Assembly (NCBI GenBank): GCA_000434635.1
Contig: HF988029.1
Span: 1-15,590 of the forward strand
Origin: Firmicutes bacterium CAG:110
Lineage (GTDB): Bacteria; Bacillota; Clostridia; Oscillospirales; Oscillospiraceae
Direction: 5' to 3'
DNA: 15,590 nucleotides
Positions within the stretch are counted from its first letter, which is position 1, and every line of letters starts with the position of its first letter. Under the pieces are notes generated by a model that ran no database searches, had not been told where the DNA came from, and saw only the letters and a list, made by a program, of their open reading frames with translations. Position numbers and translations under genes: made by a program. Positions 1 through 6,822 of the stretch are shown one piece after another.

Positions 1-24
1 AAACTCTGATACTATGTTGATGGC

Positions 25-53
25 ATTATACCATGGCTCCCAGCGTTAGTCAA
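25..53 (-). promoter_or_regulatory. Near-consensus sigma-A promoter reading out of the left edge
   Basis: On the minus strand the -35 TTGACT (48-53) is followed after exactly 17 bases by TATAAT (25-30), and a TGG just upstream of the -10 gives an extended -10. The -35 overlaps the TGA stop of the membrane-protein gene at 50-502. The predicted start is near position 18, so the transcript leaves the window to the left. No gene for it is visible here. Confidence 0.6.
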
Positions 54-502
54 TCCTTTTGCTGCTGAACTTTGGATAAGGCCAAATAGCTGCAAAGGAC
101 CATGCTGCCGTCCATTTCATATATGGCGGCATTGTCCGAAACGTACAGGGTCATGGTATCGCCAACCGCAAGGCCACGGATTTTTCGGACACCGACCAGT
201 TTGATGGTGTACTGTTCGCTGCGCAGATACAGGGATTTGATCCGCCTGCGGAAAGGCATCCGGTTGATCTCTGTGCAGGCAGCCTCAATGGTGACATACC
301 GTTTCTGCCGGCAGCGATCATAGAGGGAAGCCGCACCACTGAGAGAAACAATGACAAGCGCCGCACAGGGAAACAGGAAATACCAATCACGGACATAGAC
401 GAGAAGAATCAGGAGCATGGTAATACCAAGGCCAGCTCCTGCGCACTGGAGCAGGATCCGCTTCCGAAGTGGTTCCGGGAACGTCAGGAATGTATCTTTC
501 AT
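50..502 (-). CDS. Small two-helix membrane protein, function unknown
   Basis: The 150-residue product is not one I recognise. Two hydrophobic helices lie near the N-terminus (about 16-36 and 42-60), separated by a very short turn. They are followed by an Arg/Lys-rich segment and a roughly 80-residue soluble tail of alternating beta-like strands, ending in a Gln/Lys-rich tail. The topology suggests a hairpin anchor with the beta domain on the cytoplasmic side (positive-inside rule, inference). The ATG at 500-502 has a strong AGGAGG site a few bases upstream, and the gene begins only 14 bases after the stop of the 517-1077 gene, so the two are surely cotranscribed. It is the last gene of the three-gene unit visible here. 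Confidence is high that it is a gene; no function can be assigned. Confidence 0.75.
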   Translation of the reverse strand: MKDTFLTFPEPLRKRILLQCAGAGLGITMLLILLVYVRDWYFLFPCAALVIVSLSGAASLYDRCRQKRYVTIEAACTEINRMPFRRRIKSLYLRSEQYTIKLVGVRKIRGLAVGDTMTLYVSDNAAIYEMDGSMVLCSYLALSKVQQQKD

Positions 503-516
503 GAGGATCCCCCTCC

Positions 517-1077
517 TTACAGAAGTACCAGCCGCTTCTTGCGCAGCAGACGAAGTACGGCTTTTGTTACCGGCTCTCTTGCATTGGAACGCTCCATCTG
601 ACCCTCCAGAATGCCATCGTCAATGGTATCTCTGGTGTAGATCTGTTCCACCAGATTCTGCGTATTGGCATTGCCCAGCAGATCTGCTTGCAGGGGTACT
701 TTCTGATCGATAAGATAGGTCAATTCTGCCATACTCAGAACAAGACCTGCCTCCCGCAGCCACTGAAGCACCGCACGCTCCATCCCGGTCAGCCCCCAGT
801 AGGGGTGTTTCCGGTCGGCGGGAACCAATGTGCATTGGGTCAGGGCGCGGTACTCCTCAAAGCCGGAGCCGTCCGTTTGAATAGCCAAACCCATTCTCAG
901 CAGCAGTAGCAGTGCCTGCTCCTCGGTCGGCTTCTTTACAGCAGCAAAGCCAAATCTGCCGTTCAGCCAGACGGAGGCAAGTTCTCCGGTCAGATGGTAA
1001 CTCCGGCTGCCCCTGCAAACGTCCAGAATATGCTCGGTTCCTTCGGTCATGACTGCGCCAATAGAAATGTACTTCAT
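517..1077 (-). CDS. Hypothetical soluble protein, possible winged-helix C-terminal half
   Basis: A 186-residue protein without a signal peptide or membrane segment. The first half (about 1-75) reads as mixed alpha/beta with a segment around GELASVWLNGRFGF. The middle (about 95-125) has helix-turn-helix-like spacing around LTGMERAVLQWLREAGLVLS, followed by another helix. The C-terminus is strongly basic (RLLRKKRLVLL). This resembles a winged-helix fold only by eye and I do not recognise the family. A GTG at 1092 would extend it by five codons, but I choose the ATG at 1075-1077 because GAGGTG lies 7 bases upstream and would itself be inside the longer form. It sits between the zinc-ribbon gene and the small membrane-protein gene in one operon. 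Confidence 0.7.
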   Translation of the reverse strand: MKYISIGAVMTEGTEHILDVCRGSRSYHLTGELASVWLNGRFGFAAVKKPTEEQALLLLLRMGLAIQTDGSGFEEYRALTQCTLVPADRKHPYWGLTGMERAVLQWLREAGLVLSMAELTYLIDQKVPLQADLLGNANTQNLVEQIYTRDTIDDGILEGQMERSNAREPVTKAVLRLLRKKRLVLL

Positions 1078-1108
1078 AAATTTGCACCTCACTTGATGGA
1101 TTTACTTA

Positions 1109-1137
1109 ATTACACGGTATAGAGCATCAAACTGCAA
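1109..1137 (-). promoter_or_regulatory. Possible internal promoter before the 517-1077 gene
   Basis: TTGCAG (1132-1137) and TGTAAT (1109-1114) are separated by 17 bases on the minus strand, in the 63-base gap between the zinc-ribbon gene and the next gene. The elements match consensus at 4/6 and 5/6, so this is a plausible but weak internal promoter. Confidence 0.3.
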
Positions 1138-1140
1138 CAC

Positions 1141-1542
1141 TTAAAGTACATACATCATAACAACGCACAGCCCGATAATAAAGATTACGGCAACTGTCAG
1201 GGAAACAATCTTTTTGATCAGCTCCTTATCGGGGCCTTCTTTTTCCCGATCCAGATCCGGAGGCAGGATATCGTCGTAATAGCCGTCGTATCCATCCTCT
1301 GCAGGTTCCCCTTCAATTTCGGGGAGGGGAGGCTCCTGCACCTTTTTCTGCTTGGACTTTTTGCGCTTTCTGGAATCTTTCTTGGGCGTCTTTTGCTTGC
1401 TGGGTTTTGCATTGTGCTGACTGTCGGCTTCGTGTGCCGGAGAGGGTGCTTCCTCTGCCACAGAAAGTTTTTCCCCGCATTCTGCGCAGAAGGCAGCATC
1501 CTCTTTAAGCAGGTCAGCTCCACAGTAGGGACAGAACTTCAT
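1141..1542 (-). CDS. Zinc-ribbon protein with C-terminal membrane anchor
   Basis: The 133-residue protein opens with a zinc-ribbon knuckle pair, CPYCG (Cys4, Cys7) and CAEC (Cys19, Cys22), as in the widespread zinc_ribbon_2 type domains. A long low-complexity, Lys/Pro/Ser-rich linker (about 30-75) and an acidic Asp/Tyr-rich patch follow. A single hydrophobic helix at the extreme C-terminus (about 108-133) makes it a tail-anchored membrane protein with the ribbon in the cytoplasm. A longer reading upstream is possible, but the ATG at 1540-1542 has AAAGGAG about 9 bases upstream, and the leader hairpin lies outside this start. It is first in the three-gene unit reading left. Such proteins are often scaffolds or sensors of small membrane complexes; the actual role here is unknown. 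Confidence 0.8.
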   Translation of the reverse strand: MKFCPYCGADLLKEDAAFCAECGEKLSVAEEAPSPAHEADSQHNAKPSKQKTPKKDSRKRKKSKQKKVQEPPLPEIEGEPAEDGYDGYYDDILPPDLDREKEGPDKELIKKIVSLTVAVIFIIGLCVVMMYVL

Positions 1543-1571
1543 TTGATTTCGCTCCTTTGTCAGTAATAAAG

Positions 1572-1597
1572 AAAAATGGGCCTTCAACCGAAGACCC
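1572..1597 (-). terminator. Terminator-like hairpin in the leader of the zinc-ribbon operon
   Basis: On the minus strand GGGTCTTC (1590-1597) pairs with GAAGGCCC (1578-1585) around a GGTT loop, with one G-U pair. After one A it is followed by five Ts and then CTTT. It lies between the predicted transcription start (about 1607) and the ribosome binding site, so it looks like an attenuator rather than the end of an upstream gene. No gene upstream on this strand would use it. Confidence 0.55.
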
Positions 1598-1613
1598 AAA
1601 AATTCACACTAGA

Positions 1614-1642
1614 ATTATAACACATCCCGATTCTACGGTCAT
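1614..1642 (-). promoter_or_regulatory. Promoter of the zinc-ribbon three-gene unit
   Basis: A perfect TATAAT (1614-1619) sits 17 bases from ATGACC (1637-1642, 4/6 match to the -35). The predicted start is near 1607, giving a leader of about 65 bases that contains the hairpin at 1578-1597. Confidence 0.55.
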
Positions 1643-1910
1643 CAGCAAAGACCTGCCATTTCGTTTGCGCACTTTTGCCATCCTATTTACAGAATCGCCA
1701 CGGATTCCGTAGTACACCTGTGGCATGTGAACAACAGGGACGGCAATGTGAGGGAATTAAGTAATCCCAAAACTACGGATTTGGCAACCTTAAACGGAAA
1801 AAGGAGCCTGAATGTTTTTTATTAGTTGTTCCTCACTTCGCTCGGATATTTTATTCTGGGCATACATACTGGGGCAGTTCACGGGCTGGTGGCTTTCTTT
1901 AACCAATGAA

Positions 1911-1937
1911 AAAAGCCCAGCAAAAGCTGGATTTTTC
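1911..1937 (-). terminator. Bidirectional terminator-like hairpin
   Basis: CCAGC and GCTGG pair around a four-base loop (AAAA on the plus strand). On the minus strand the stem is followed by GC and six Ts; on the plus strand it is followed by ATTTTT. It could end transcription in either direction, but no gene lies immediately upstream on either strand. Confidence 0.5.
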
Positions 1938-1956
1938 GACAGGCTGAAATAGAGAA

Positions 1957-1977
1957 GTGCAGAAAAAAGTTCTGCAC
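1957..1977. repeat. Perfect 8-bp inverted repeat
   Basis: GTGCAGAA (1957-1964) and TTCTGCAC (1970-1977) flank a 5-base loop. It has no T-tract on either side, so it is not a typical terminator. Its role is unknown. Confidence 0.4.
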
Positions 1978-2175
1978 ATCCTTATTTGTTTTTATGGACT
2001 TTTTGTCGTCATGGTTCGACGGAATTGGCATAAAAGATAGACGGTTCAAGGCAAATCAAAGGGTGCTGTTATGTATAAGTGAACAGTTGGATCTGCAGGC
2101 AAGCAGATAAATATGCGTATACTATTTACATGGAACCTTTGGTAATCGATAAAATAGTAAATGAAGAAAGGTGAA

Positions 2176-2199
2176 GGGGGCATCAACACTGATGCCCCC
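2176..2199 (-). terminator. Hairpin after the amylase remnant
   Basis: A perfect 10-bp stem (GGGGGCATCA 2176-2185, TGATGCCCCC 2190-2199) with a 4-base loop begins about 10 bases past the stop of the amylase remnant. On the minus strand it is followed by a pyrimidine-rich but weak T-tract. It fits the ancestral terminator of that gene. Confidence 0.6.
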
Positions 2200-2207
2200 G
2201 GTTTCTG

Positions 2208-2929
2208 TTACCCGTTAACGTTCTTCCAAAGAATATTGAGTTCTGTAATCGACCACCAGTAACTCGATCTCGAACTGTCTGTGATAGATATTCTGACATA
2301 CTGAGCGGTTTGAGGAGTGGATGGAATCAAAACCATTTTAGCCCCAAAGCCAATGTCTACATTATTAAGAGTGACTTGCGTGTAATTGATTCCATCAGAA
2401 GAGATTTCGACTTTATATCCGCCGGGATAATCACTTCCGTCATGGATCATTTCGATTTTGTCAAAGTTTTCGCTCTGACCAAAGTTTATTGTAATACTTT
2501 GTCCAGATGCTTGACCTGCTCCAGTACTCCATCTGGTACTGCTGTCCCCATCAATCATATACCCAACAGGATTATATGGATCACTGGAGGTGTGTGTTGC
2601 CAAAATAGTCCAATTTGTGCGATCAAGTGCAACATACGGATAATTTGTGCTGCCATCGGCACGAGCAGATACAGTATTGATTAGGGGCTGATTTGCAGAA
2701 AATCCCCCGTTGCATTATTGGTGGAATCGCCATCTACGAAACGGTCTGTAACAATCTGATAGATTACATCCGTGGACATGCTGGAGTAGTTACCTACACT
2801 ACCGTCAGTTGTTCTCGTAGTCGCCTGCGCCTGAATTGGCAACACAGATACCGACGAGAATACAAACAGCAATGCCAGCAACACTCCCAACAAAGAATAG
2901 CTAATCTGCTTTTGTTTGTTCGTTCTCAT
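2208..2929 (-). pseudogene. Secreted amylase/CGTase-like gene, catalytic core deleted and frameshifted
   Basis: The ATG at 2927-2929 follows a strong AGGAGG site. It opens a signal peptide (about residues 1-37, ending PIQAQA) and then the first strand of a GH13 A-domain, DVIYQIVTDRFVDGD, typical of secreted alpha-amylases and cyclodextrin glucanotransferases. After NNATGD the frame stops at 2681-2683. The minus-1 frame then continues to 2208 as an F5/8 type C (discoidin) carbohydrate-binding domain: LDRTNWTI, MIDGDSSTRWSTG, YPGGYKVEISSDG and a final TELNILW. All catalytic regions (nucleophile Asp, acid/base Glu, B and C domains), normally several hundred residues, are missing. The two parts total 722 bases, one short of a multiple of three; one extra T or G near 2696-2704 would join them. 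It lies downstream of the maltodextrin permease genes. It may be a genuine internal deletion or an assembly join. Confidence 0.75.
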
Positions 2930-2942
2930 AAGTTGGTCCTCC

Positions 2943-2985
2943 TATCTTTATTTTCACCGGTAAAGTGGACGGCGTAATAAAGATA
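2943..2985 (-). promoter_or_regulatory. Leader stem-loop abutting the amylase ribosome binding site
   Basis: TATCTTTATT (2943-2952 on the plus strand) and AATAAAGATA (2976-2985) form a perfect 10-bp inverted repeat around 23 bases. A shorter CCG/CGG pairing lies inside. In the mRNA the 3' arm runs directly into the AGGAGGA site (2937-2943), sharing a base with it, so folding could affect ribosome access. It could alternatively be a two-site protein target. Confidence 0.4.
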
Positions 2986-3107
2986 TGTCCACAGCGCCAG
3001 TGTGATTACTTATTGTTGATCTGCTGGCACACTTAGAGAAGTTCTAGTGCAAAGGGTAGTATCGGGTTCTATGGGATTTTCAACTCATATTCATCTTTGC
3101 TTGTAAA
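2986..3107. other. Gap between the MalG-like gene and the amylase remnant
   Basis: No gene is seen. A weak minus-strand promoter candidate is TTGAAA (3078-3083) with TACTAC (3056-3061) at 16-base spacing, which could serve the amylase remnant. I saw no copy of the LacI-type palindrome found at 10646-10661. Confidence 0.3.
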
Positions 3108-3108
3108 C

Positions 3109-3130
3109 AAAAAGCGTAACGCAAGCGTTA
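3109..3130 (-). terminator. Terminator at the end of the transporter operon
   Basis: On the minus strand TAACG and CGTTA pair around CTTG, overlapping the stop codon of the MalG-like gene, and CGC then TTTTT follows. The stem is short, so this is a moderate intrinsic terminator separating the transporter operon from the amylase remnant. Confidence 0.5.
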
Positions 3131-3976
3131 TCCTTTAACAGATCCGGCAGTCAGGCCGTTGACAATATGCTTGACCAAACAGAAGTAAAGGATGACGATG
3201 GGAATTGCGATAAATACAGAGCCCGCAGCAAAACGGGAGAAGTGTGTCTCCGGCAGGTTGAACAGACCCACGGCCACTGTCCACATATTCCTGTCTTTCA
3301 GCAGCAGTTTCGGCAGCAGCACATCGCTCCATGGCCATGCAAACTGCGTCAGCACCGTGTAAACCAACATAGATTTACTCAACGGCAGTGTCACTTTGGT
3401 AAATACCTGCAAGTTGGTGGCACCATCCAGTCTCGCCGCTTCGAAGATGGTGTTGGGAATGGAATCAAAGTAGCCCTTCTGCACCATGTAGCCTAGAGGC
3501 GCCGTGGCGGAATAGTAGAAGATCAGAGATTCAAGCTTATTGATAAGCCCCAGCTGGGTCATGATGATGTAGATTGCCGTCATACCCATAAATCCAGGGA
3601 ACATGCCCAGCACCAAGGTGGTCTTTTTGATGGTGTTTCTGCCCTGAAAGCGGAACCGGGACATAACATAGCCAGTTAGCAGAACAAGGACCGTGCCAAA
3701 GAGGGCACTACAGGCGGCAACATACAGGGTGTTGAAGAACCATGTCTTGTAGGGATAGAGGCGGTTCACATCATCGGTAAACAGGTCGATGAAGGTCTGG
3801 AAGCTGTACTCCTGCGGAAAAAAACCTTTGAAGTCATACAGGCTACCGGTTTTGGACAGGGATGCCAGAATCAGCCACAGGCATGGGAACAGAAAAATCA
3901 CCGACATGACGATCAAAGCAAGGTAAGTAAAGAGATTGTCCGCAGCGCGGCGGGGTGTTAATTTCGTCTTTTTCAT
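3128..3976 (-). CDS. Maltodextrin ABC transporter permease, MalG-like
   Basis: The 282-residue protein has about six membrane helices. It carries the EAA loop EAARLDGATNLQVFTKVTLP (residues about 179-198) by which BPD_transp_1 permeases dock on their ATPase. Length and ending match the MalG branch of carbohydrate uptake (CUT1) permeases. It pairs with the MalF-like protein to form the membrane channel that passes malto-oligosaccharides delivered by the binding lipoprotein. The ATG overlaps the TGA of the MalF-like gene by four bases (ATGA), indicating translational coupling. No ATPase gene is adjacent, which is usual where one MsmX/MalK-type ATPase serves several CUT1 transporters. Assignment to maltodextrin rests mainly on the GH13 and amylase neighbours. 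Confidence 0.9.
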   Translation of the reverse strand: MKKTKLTPRRAADNLFTYLALIVMSVIFLFPCLWLILASLSKTGSLYDFKGFFPQEYSFQTFIDLFTDDVNRLYPYKTWFFNTLYVAACSALFGTVLVLLTGYVMSRFRFQGRNTIKKTTLVLGMFPGFMGMTAIYIIMTQLGLINKLESLIFYYSATAPLGYMVQKGYFDSIPNTIFEAARLDGATNLQVFTKVTLPLSKSMLVYTVLTQFAWPWSDVLLPKLLLKDRNMWTVAVGLFNLPETHFSRFAAGSVFIAIPIVILYFCLVKHIVNGLTAGSVKG

Positions 3977-5301
3977 TGGAACGTATCCTCCTGCTTATAG
4001 GCTGCGGAGCGGACGTAAACCATCAGGGACAGGCTTGCGGTAATCAGGAAGATGATCAGGCTGATGGCAGCACCGATGGAATAGTAGTTATTGTCCACCG
4101 ACAACTTGTACAGCCAGTTGATCAAAAGGTCCGTGTCGCTGGCAAGGAAGTAGTCCGCATAGTTGGAGATGACGCCCTCCCGGAGGAAGAAGAAAATACC
4201 GAAGTTATTGAAGTTGCCTACGAACTGGCTGATCAGCACCGGCGTGGTGGAAAAAACCACAAAGGGCAAAGTGATCTTCCTGAACTGCGCAAAGCCGGAG
4301 GCACCGTCCAGCGATGCCGCTTCATAGAGGTTTGTGTCGATGTTGGAAAGAATACCCGTGGCCATCAGCATGATGGAGGGTGCTGAGATCCATATATTCA
4401 CGAACAGGCCAATGCTCCTTGCCCACCACTTGGCAGAAGCGTCATTGGTCAGGAAGAAGATCCGCATGAGCCCCGCCTGATCCAGATAGTAGTTGATGGG
4501 TCCGGACTGGGAGAACATATACTTGAAGCCCAGCATGGAGATGAAACCAGGGATGGCATAGGCCAGAATCGGGAATGCCCGCCAGAATTTGGAGCCCTTG
4601 ACGTTGCGTTTGTTTAGCAGCAGCGCCATACCCAGGCCAACAATGAAATTAAGCGCCGTGGAGCAAATTGCCCAGACAACATTCCAGCCTAAAATCTTGA
4701 CGAAGGTGCTTCCGATCTTGCCAAGGCTCAAAATTTTTTTCCACGCGGAGAAGGACCAGTTTGCCAACCTCGGATAGACCACGTCTCCGCCCAGGTCCGT
4801 AAATGCGATGAGGATCATAAACACGATGGGCAGGATGGAGAAGATGGACACCCCCACCACCGGCGCAGTCAGGGCGGTCAGGTGGAACTTATCGTCTGCC
4901 GCTGTCTCCAGCGTCTGACGGAATTTGTGGATGGACTTTCCCTGCTCTGCCTGCCGGGCGGTATACACGGCATCCTTCACATTGGTCACATAGAGTACCA
5001 CCGTGAAGATCAGGATAAAGATGGAGAACAGGCCAAGGATCAACATCGTAAGACTGTTATCGCCTGGGATTCCCAGCCACAGATTCTCTTCATTGGTTCC
5101 CAGCGTAAAGAAGCCAATAAAATCTGCAAATCCTGTTGTGATGAAATAGGTAAGGATCAAGCCGAAGCAGGCTAAGTAGAATAACCCCTTGACGATCTGC
5201 CCGTAGCAGAGCTGCCCCAGGCCCATGACGAGCATGGACAGCTTTACCTGCCAAGGCGTCCAGCGCAGGAACTTTCCCACATTCTGGATTTTCTGTTTCA
5301 T
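3973..5301 (-). CDS. Maltodextrin ABC transporter permease, MalF-like
   Basis: The 442-residue protein is longer than ordinary CUT1 permeases. It has an extra N-terminal membrane region: a first segment with MGLGQLCYGQIVKG (about 26-39, resembling the GxGQ...KG pattern of TM2-type domains) and a second near 84-105, before a soluble linker. The permease core starts near 145. The EAA loop, EAASLDGASGFAQFRKITLP, lies at about 327-346. N-terminal extensions of this sort occur in Gram-positive maltodextrin permeases. I start it at the ATG at 5299-5301, which has AAGGAG 8 bases upstream, rather than the GTG at 5308-5310, which overlaps that site. It follows the binding-protein gene by 12 bases and overlaps the MalG-like gene. 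Confidence 0.9.
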   Translation of the reverse strand: MKQKIQNVGKFLRWTPWQVKLSMLVMGLGQLCYGQIVKGLFYLACFGLILTYFITTGFADFIGFFTLGTNEENLWLGIPGDNSLTMLILGLFSIFILIFTVVLYVTNVKDAVYTARQAEQGKSIHKFRQTLETAADDKFHLTALTAPVVGVSIFSILPIVFMILIAFTDLGGDVVYPRLANWSFSAWKKILSLGKIGSTFVKILGWNVVWAICSTALNFIVGLGMALLLNKRNVKGSKFWRAFPILAYAIPGFISMLGFKYMFSQSGPINYYLDQAGLMRIFFLTNDASAKWWARSIGLFVNIWISAPSIMLMATGILSNIDTNLYEAASLDGASGFAQFRKITLPFVVFSTTPVLISQFVGNFNNFGIFFFLREGVISNYADYFLASDTDLLINWLYKLSVDNNYYSIGAAISLIIFLITASLSLMVYVRSAAYKQEDTFQ

Positions 5302-5313
5302 AAAGATCACTCC

Positions 5314-6807
5314 TTAAGCAAGCGTCTCAATGGCATCCCGAATTTGGGTCACCAACCGCGCCAGACCCGCCTGAATCTTTTCATCGGTGTCATACATCTG
5401 TGCCTCTCCCCGTTCTGCACGGTAGGGATCCGTGGACAGGTCGATGAGGAAGGATTCGGCAGGTGTCCAGAGCTGGCCGATCTCGGTAATGGCGGGCATG
5501 ACGCTGATCAGTCCGCGGTCCAGGCGGTCAAAGAGGATGCCGACAGTTGCGTCGGCCTCGGAGATCGTTGCCGCTGCGTCTGCTCTTGCCGGAGCCACGC
5601 CCAGGTATTCATTGCGCAGAACTGCCTGCTCATAGGAGGTGGCAAACTCAATAAAGGCCAGGGACGCATTGGGGTAATCGGTATAGGCAGAGATGCCATA
5701 GCCGTTGATACCGCCCATCATGGTCATCTCTACCGTCAGTTCATCCATATTTGTGATGGTATCCTGCCAGTTGTCAGCGGTCAGGTCGGCGCTGACAGGC
5801 AGACGTGGGACGGTGATCATCTTCAGGTCGGCCACGGCTTCCTCCTCCGTCCAGTTTCCGGTGGAAACCATGGCGCGGATAAACATCCGGGACACATCGG
5901 GGGTAGTGATGGTGCAGAGCATAGTGCCATTTGCCAGATACTGATAAGCAGCGGACGAGAAGGCAGTATCAAGTATTTCCGTGTTGTTCATTTGGCCTGC
6001 CCACTGCTGGATCATTCGTGCACCTTTGTAGGATTCACCGGAAGCAAGACCTATATCGCTGGCATCGGTACCGTTGTTCCCGAAGATATAGCCGCCATAA
6101 GTGAAGAGATAGCCGCTCATAAAGTAGGTGTCCACGGTTTCGTCCAGATAACCATACTTTGTTTTTTCGCCGCCCTCTTTACACAACTCGGAATATGCAT
6201 AAAGCGCAGTATAGGTCTCAAAAAAATCAGGGGTGCCATTGCTATTGATATCCCACTCTGTTTCCCAGTTTTCCGGGAGCATGGATTCGATATAGTAGAG
6301 CATACCGGACTGGACATTTAGCGGAATGCCACAGTAGAAGGTCTCGCCGTTTATATCGGTGGCGTAGGCATTCCATGCGTTCTGAGGGATCTGTTCGTAG
6401 CATTCCATGTCATAGATGGGCAAGGGCAGCAGGTGCTGATTATCGGCGTACTTCATGAGAATGTCGTTGGCCTGATACCACACGTCGGGGCCGTAGCCAT
6501 AGGGGCCGTCGGTGGCAAGGTCGGAATACTGGTCAATGTTCATACGCTCAGCCGAGATTCCCTTGTCCTTATATGCTTCGTTGAAAGCATTGATCAGCTG
6601 ATCCACATAGCCCAACTCCACGGCGGTGTCGTTTTCCAGAACCTTAATAACAGCGCCTTCCTCCAGCTCTCCATCGAAGCGGGCCATGACCTGCTCATAC
6701 AGATCGGAGGTCTCCACATTGTTTTCGGAAGCGCTGTTATCACCGCAGCCGGAGAGCAACGCCAGCATCATAGTTAGCACCAACACAGCAGAAATTATCT
6801 TTTTCAT
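5314..6807 (-). CDS. Maltodextrin-binding lipoprotein of the ABC transporter, MalE-like
   Basis: The 497-residue extracellular substrate-binding protein starts with a lipoprotein signal ending LLSGCG (acylated Cys about 21). An Asn/Ser/Glu-rich tether follows, then the two-lobed SBP_bac_1 fold. Recognisable landmarks are the GYGPDVWYQAND region, the hinge-side segment ETFYCGIPLNVQSGMLYY and the domain GGINGYGISAYTDYPNASLA late in the protein. It is about 70-100 residues longer than common maltose-binding proteins. The ATG at 6805-6807 has an AGGAGG site and follows the alpha-glycosidase stop by only 15 bases. It should hand malto-oligosaccharides to the MalF/MalG-like pair encoded directly downstream. 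Family is certain; the exact sugar is inferred from the GH13 gene in the same operon. Confidence 0.88.
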   Translation of the reverse strand: MKKIISAVLVLTMMLALLSGCGDNSASENNVETSDLYEQVMARFDGELEEGAVIKVLENDTAVELGYVDQLINAFNEAYKDKGISAERMNIDQYSDLATDGPYGYGPDVWYQANDILMKYADNQHLLPLPIYDMECYEQIPQNAWNAYATDINGETFYCGIPLNVQSGMLYYIESMLPENWETEWDINSNGTPDFFETYTALYAYSELCKEGGEKTKYGYLDETVDTYFMSGYLFTYGGYIFGNNGTDASDIGLASGESYKGARMIQQWAGQMNNTEILDTAFSSAAYQYLANGTMLCTITTPDVSRMFIRAMVSTGNWTEEEAVADLKMITVPRLPVSADLTADNWQDTITNMDELTVEMTMMGGINGYGISAYTDYPNASLAFIEFATSYEQAVLRNEYLGVAPARADAAATISEADATVGILFDRLDRGLISVMPAITEIGQLWTPAESFLIDLSTDPYRAERGEAQMYDTDEKIQAGLARLVTQIRDAIETLA

Positions 6808-6822
6808 TATCCTTTCCTCCTG

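Larger units (their letters stand above)
1643..2207. other. Intergenic stretch with hairpins and no clear gene
   Basis: No gene with a ribosome binding site is visible. The region holds a bidirectional terminator-like hairpin near 1917-1930, a perfect 8-bp inverted repeat at 1957-1977 and the amylase-remnant terminator at 2176-2199. It also holds an 8-bp inverted repeat (TACTATTT 2120-2127, AAATAGTA 2152-2159). A 38-codon open frame on the plus strand (1994-2110) reads protein-like (it includes FDGIGIKDRRFKANQRVLL) but has no ribosome binding site and may be the tail of a lost gene. The mix suggests debris between two functional blocks. Confidence 0.45.

Noticed and set aside
2681..2720. Programmed minus-1 frameshift joining the two halves of the amylase remnant
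   Set aside because: The G5/T4 stretch does not give a proper slippery heptamer in the zero frame, and no catalytic domain exists to be expressed. A deletion plus indel, or a sequencing error, is simpler.
5344..6321. 325-codon open frame on the plus strand
   Set aside because: It lies wholly antisense to the MalE-like gene, has Cys/His-rich low-quality composition, no ribosome binding site and no domain. It is a by-product of codon use on the other strand.
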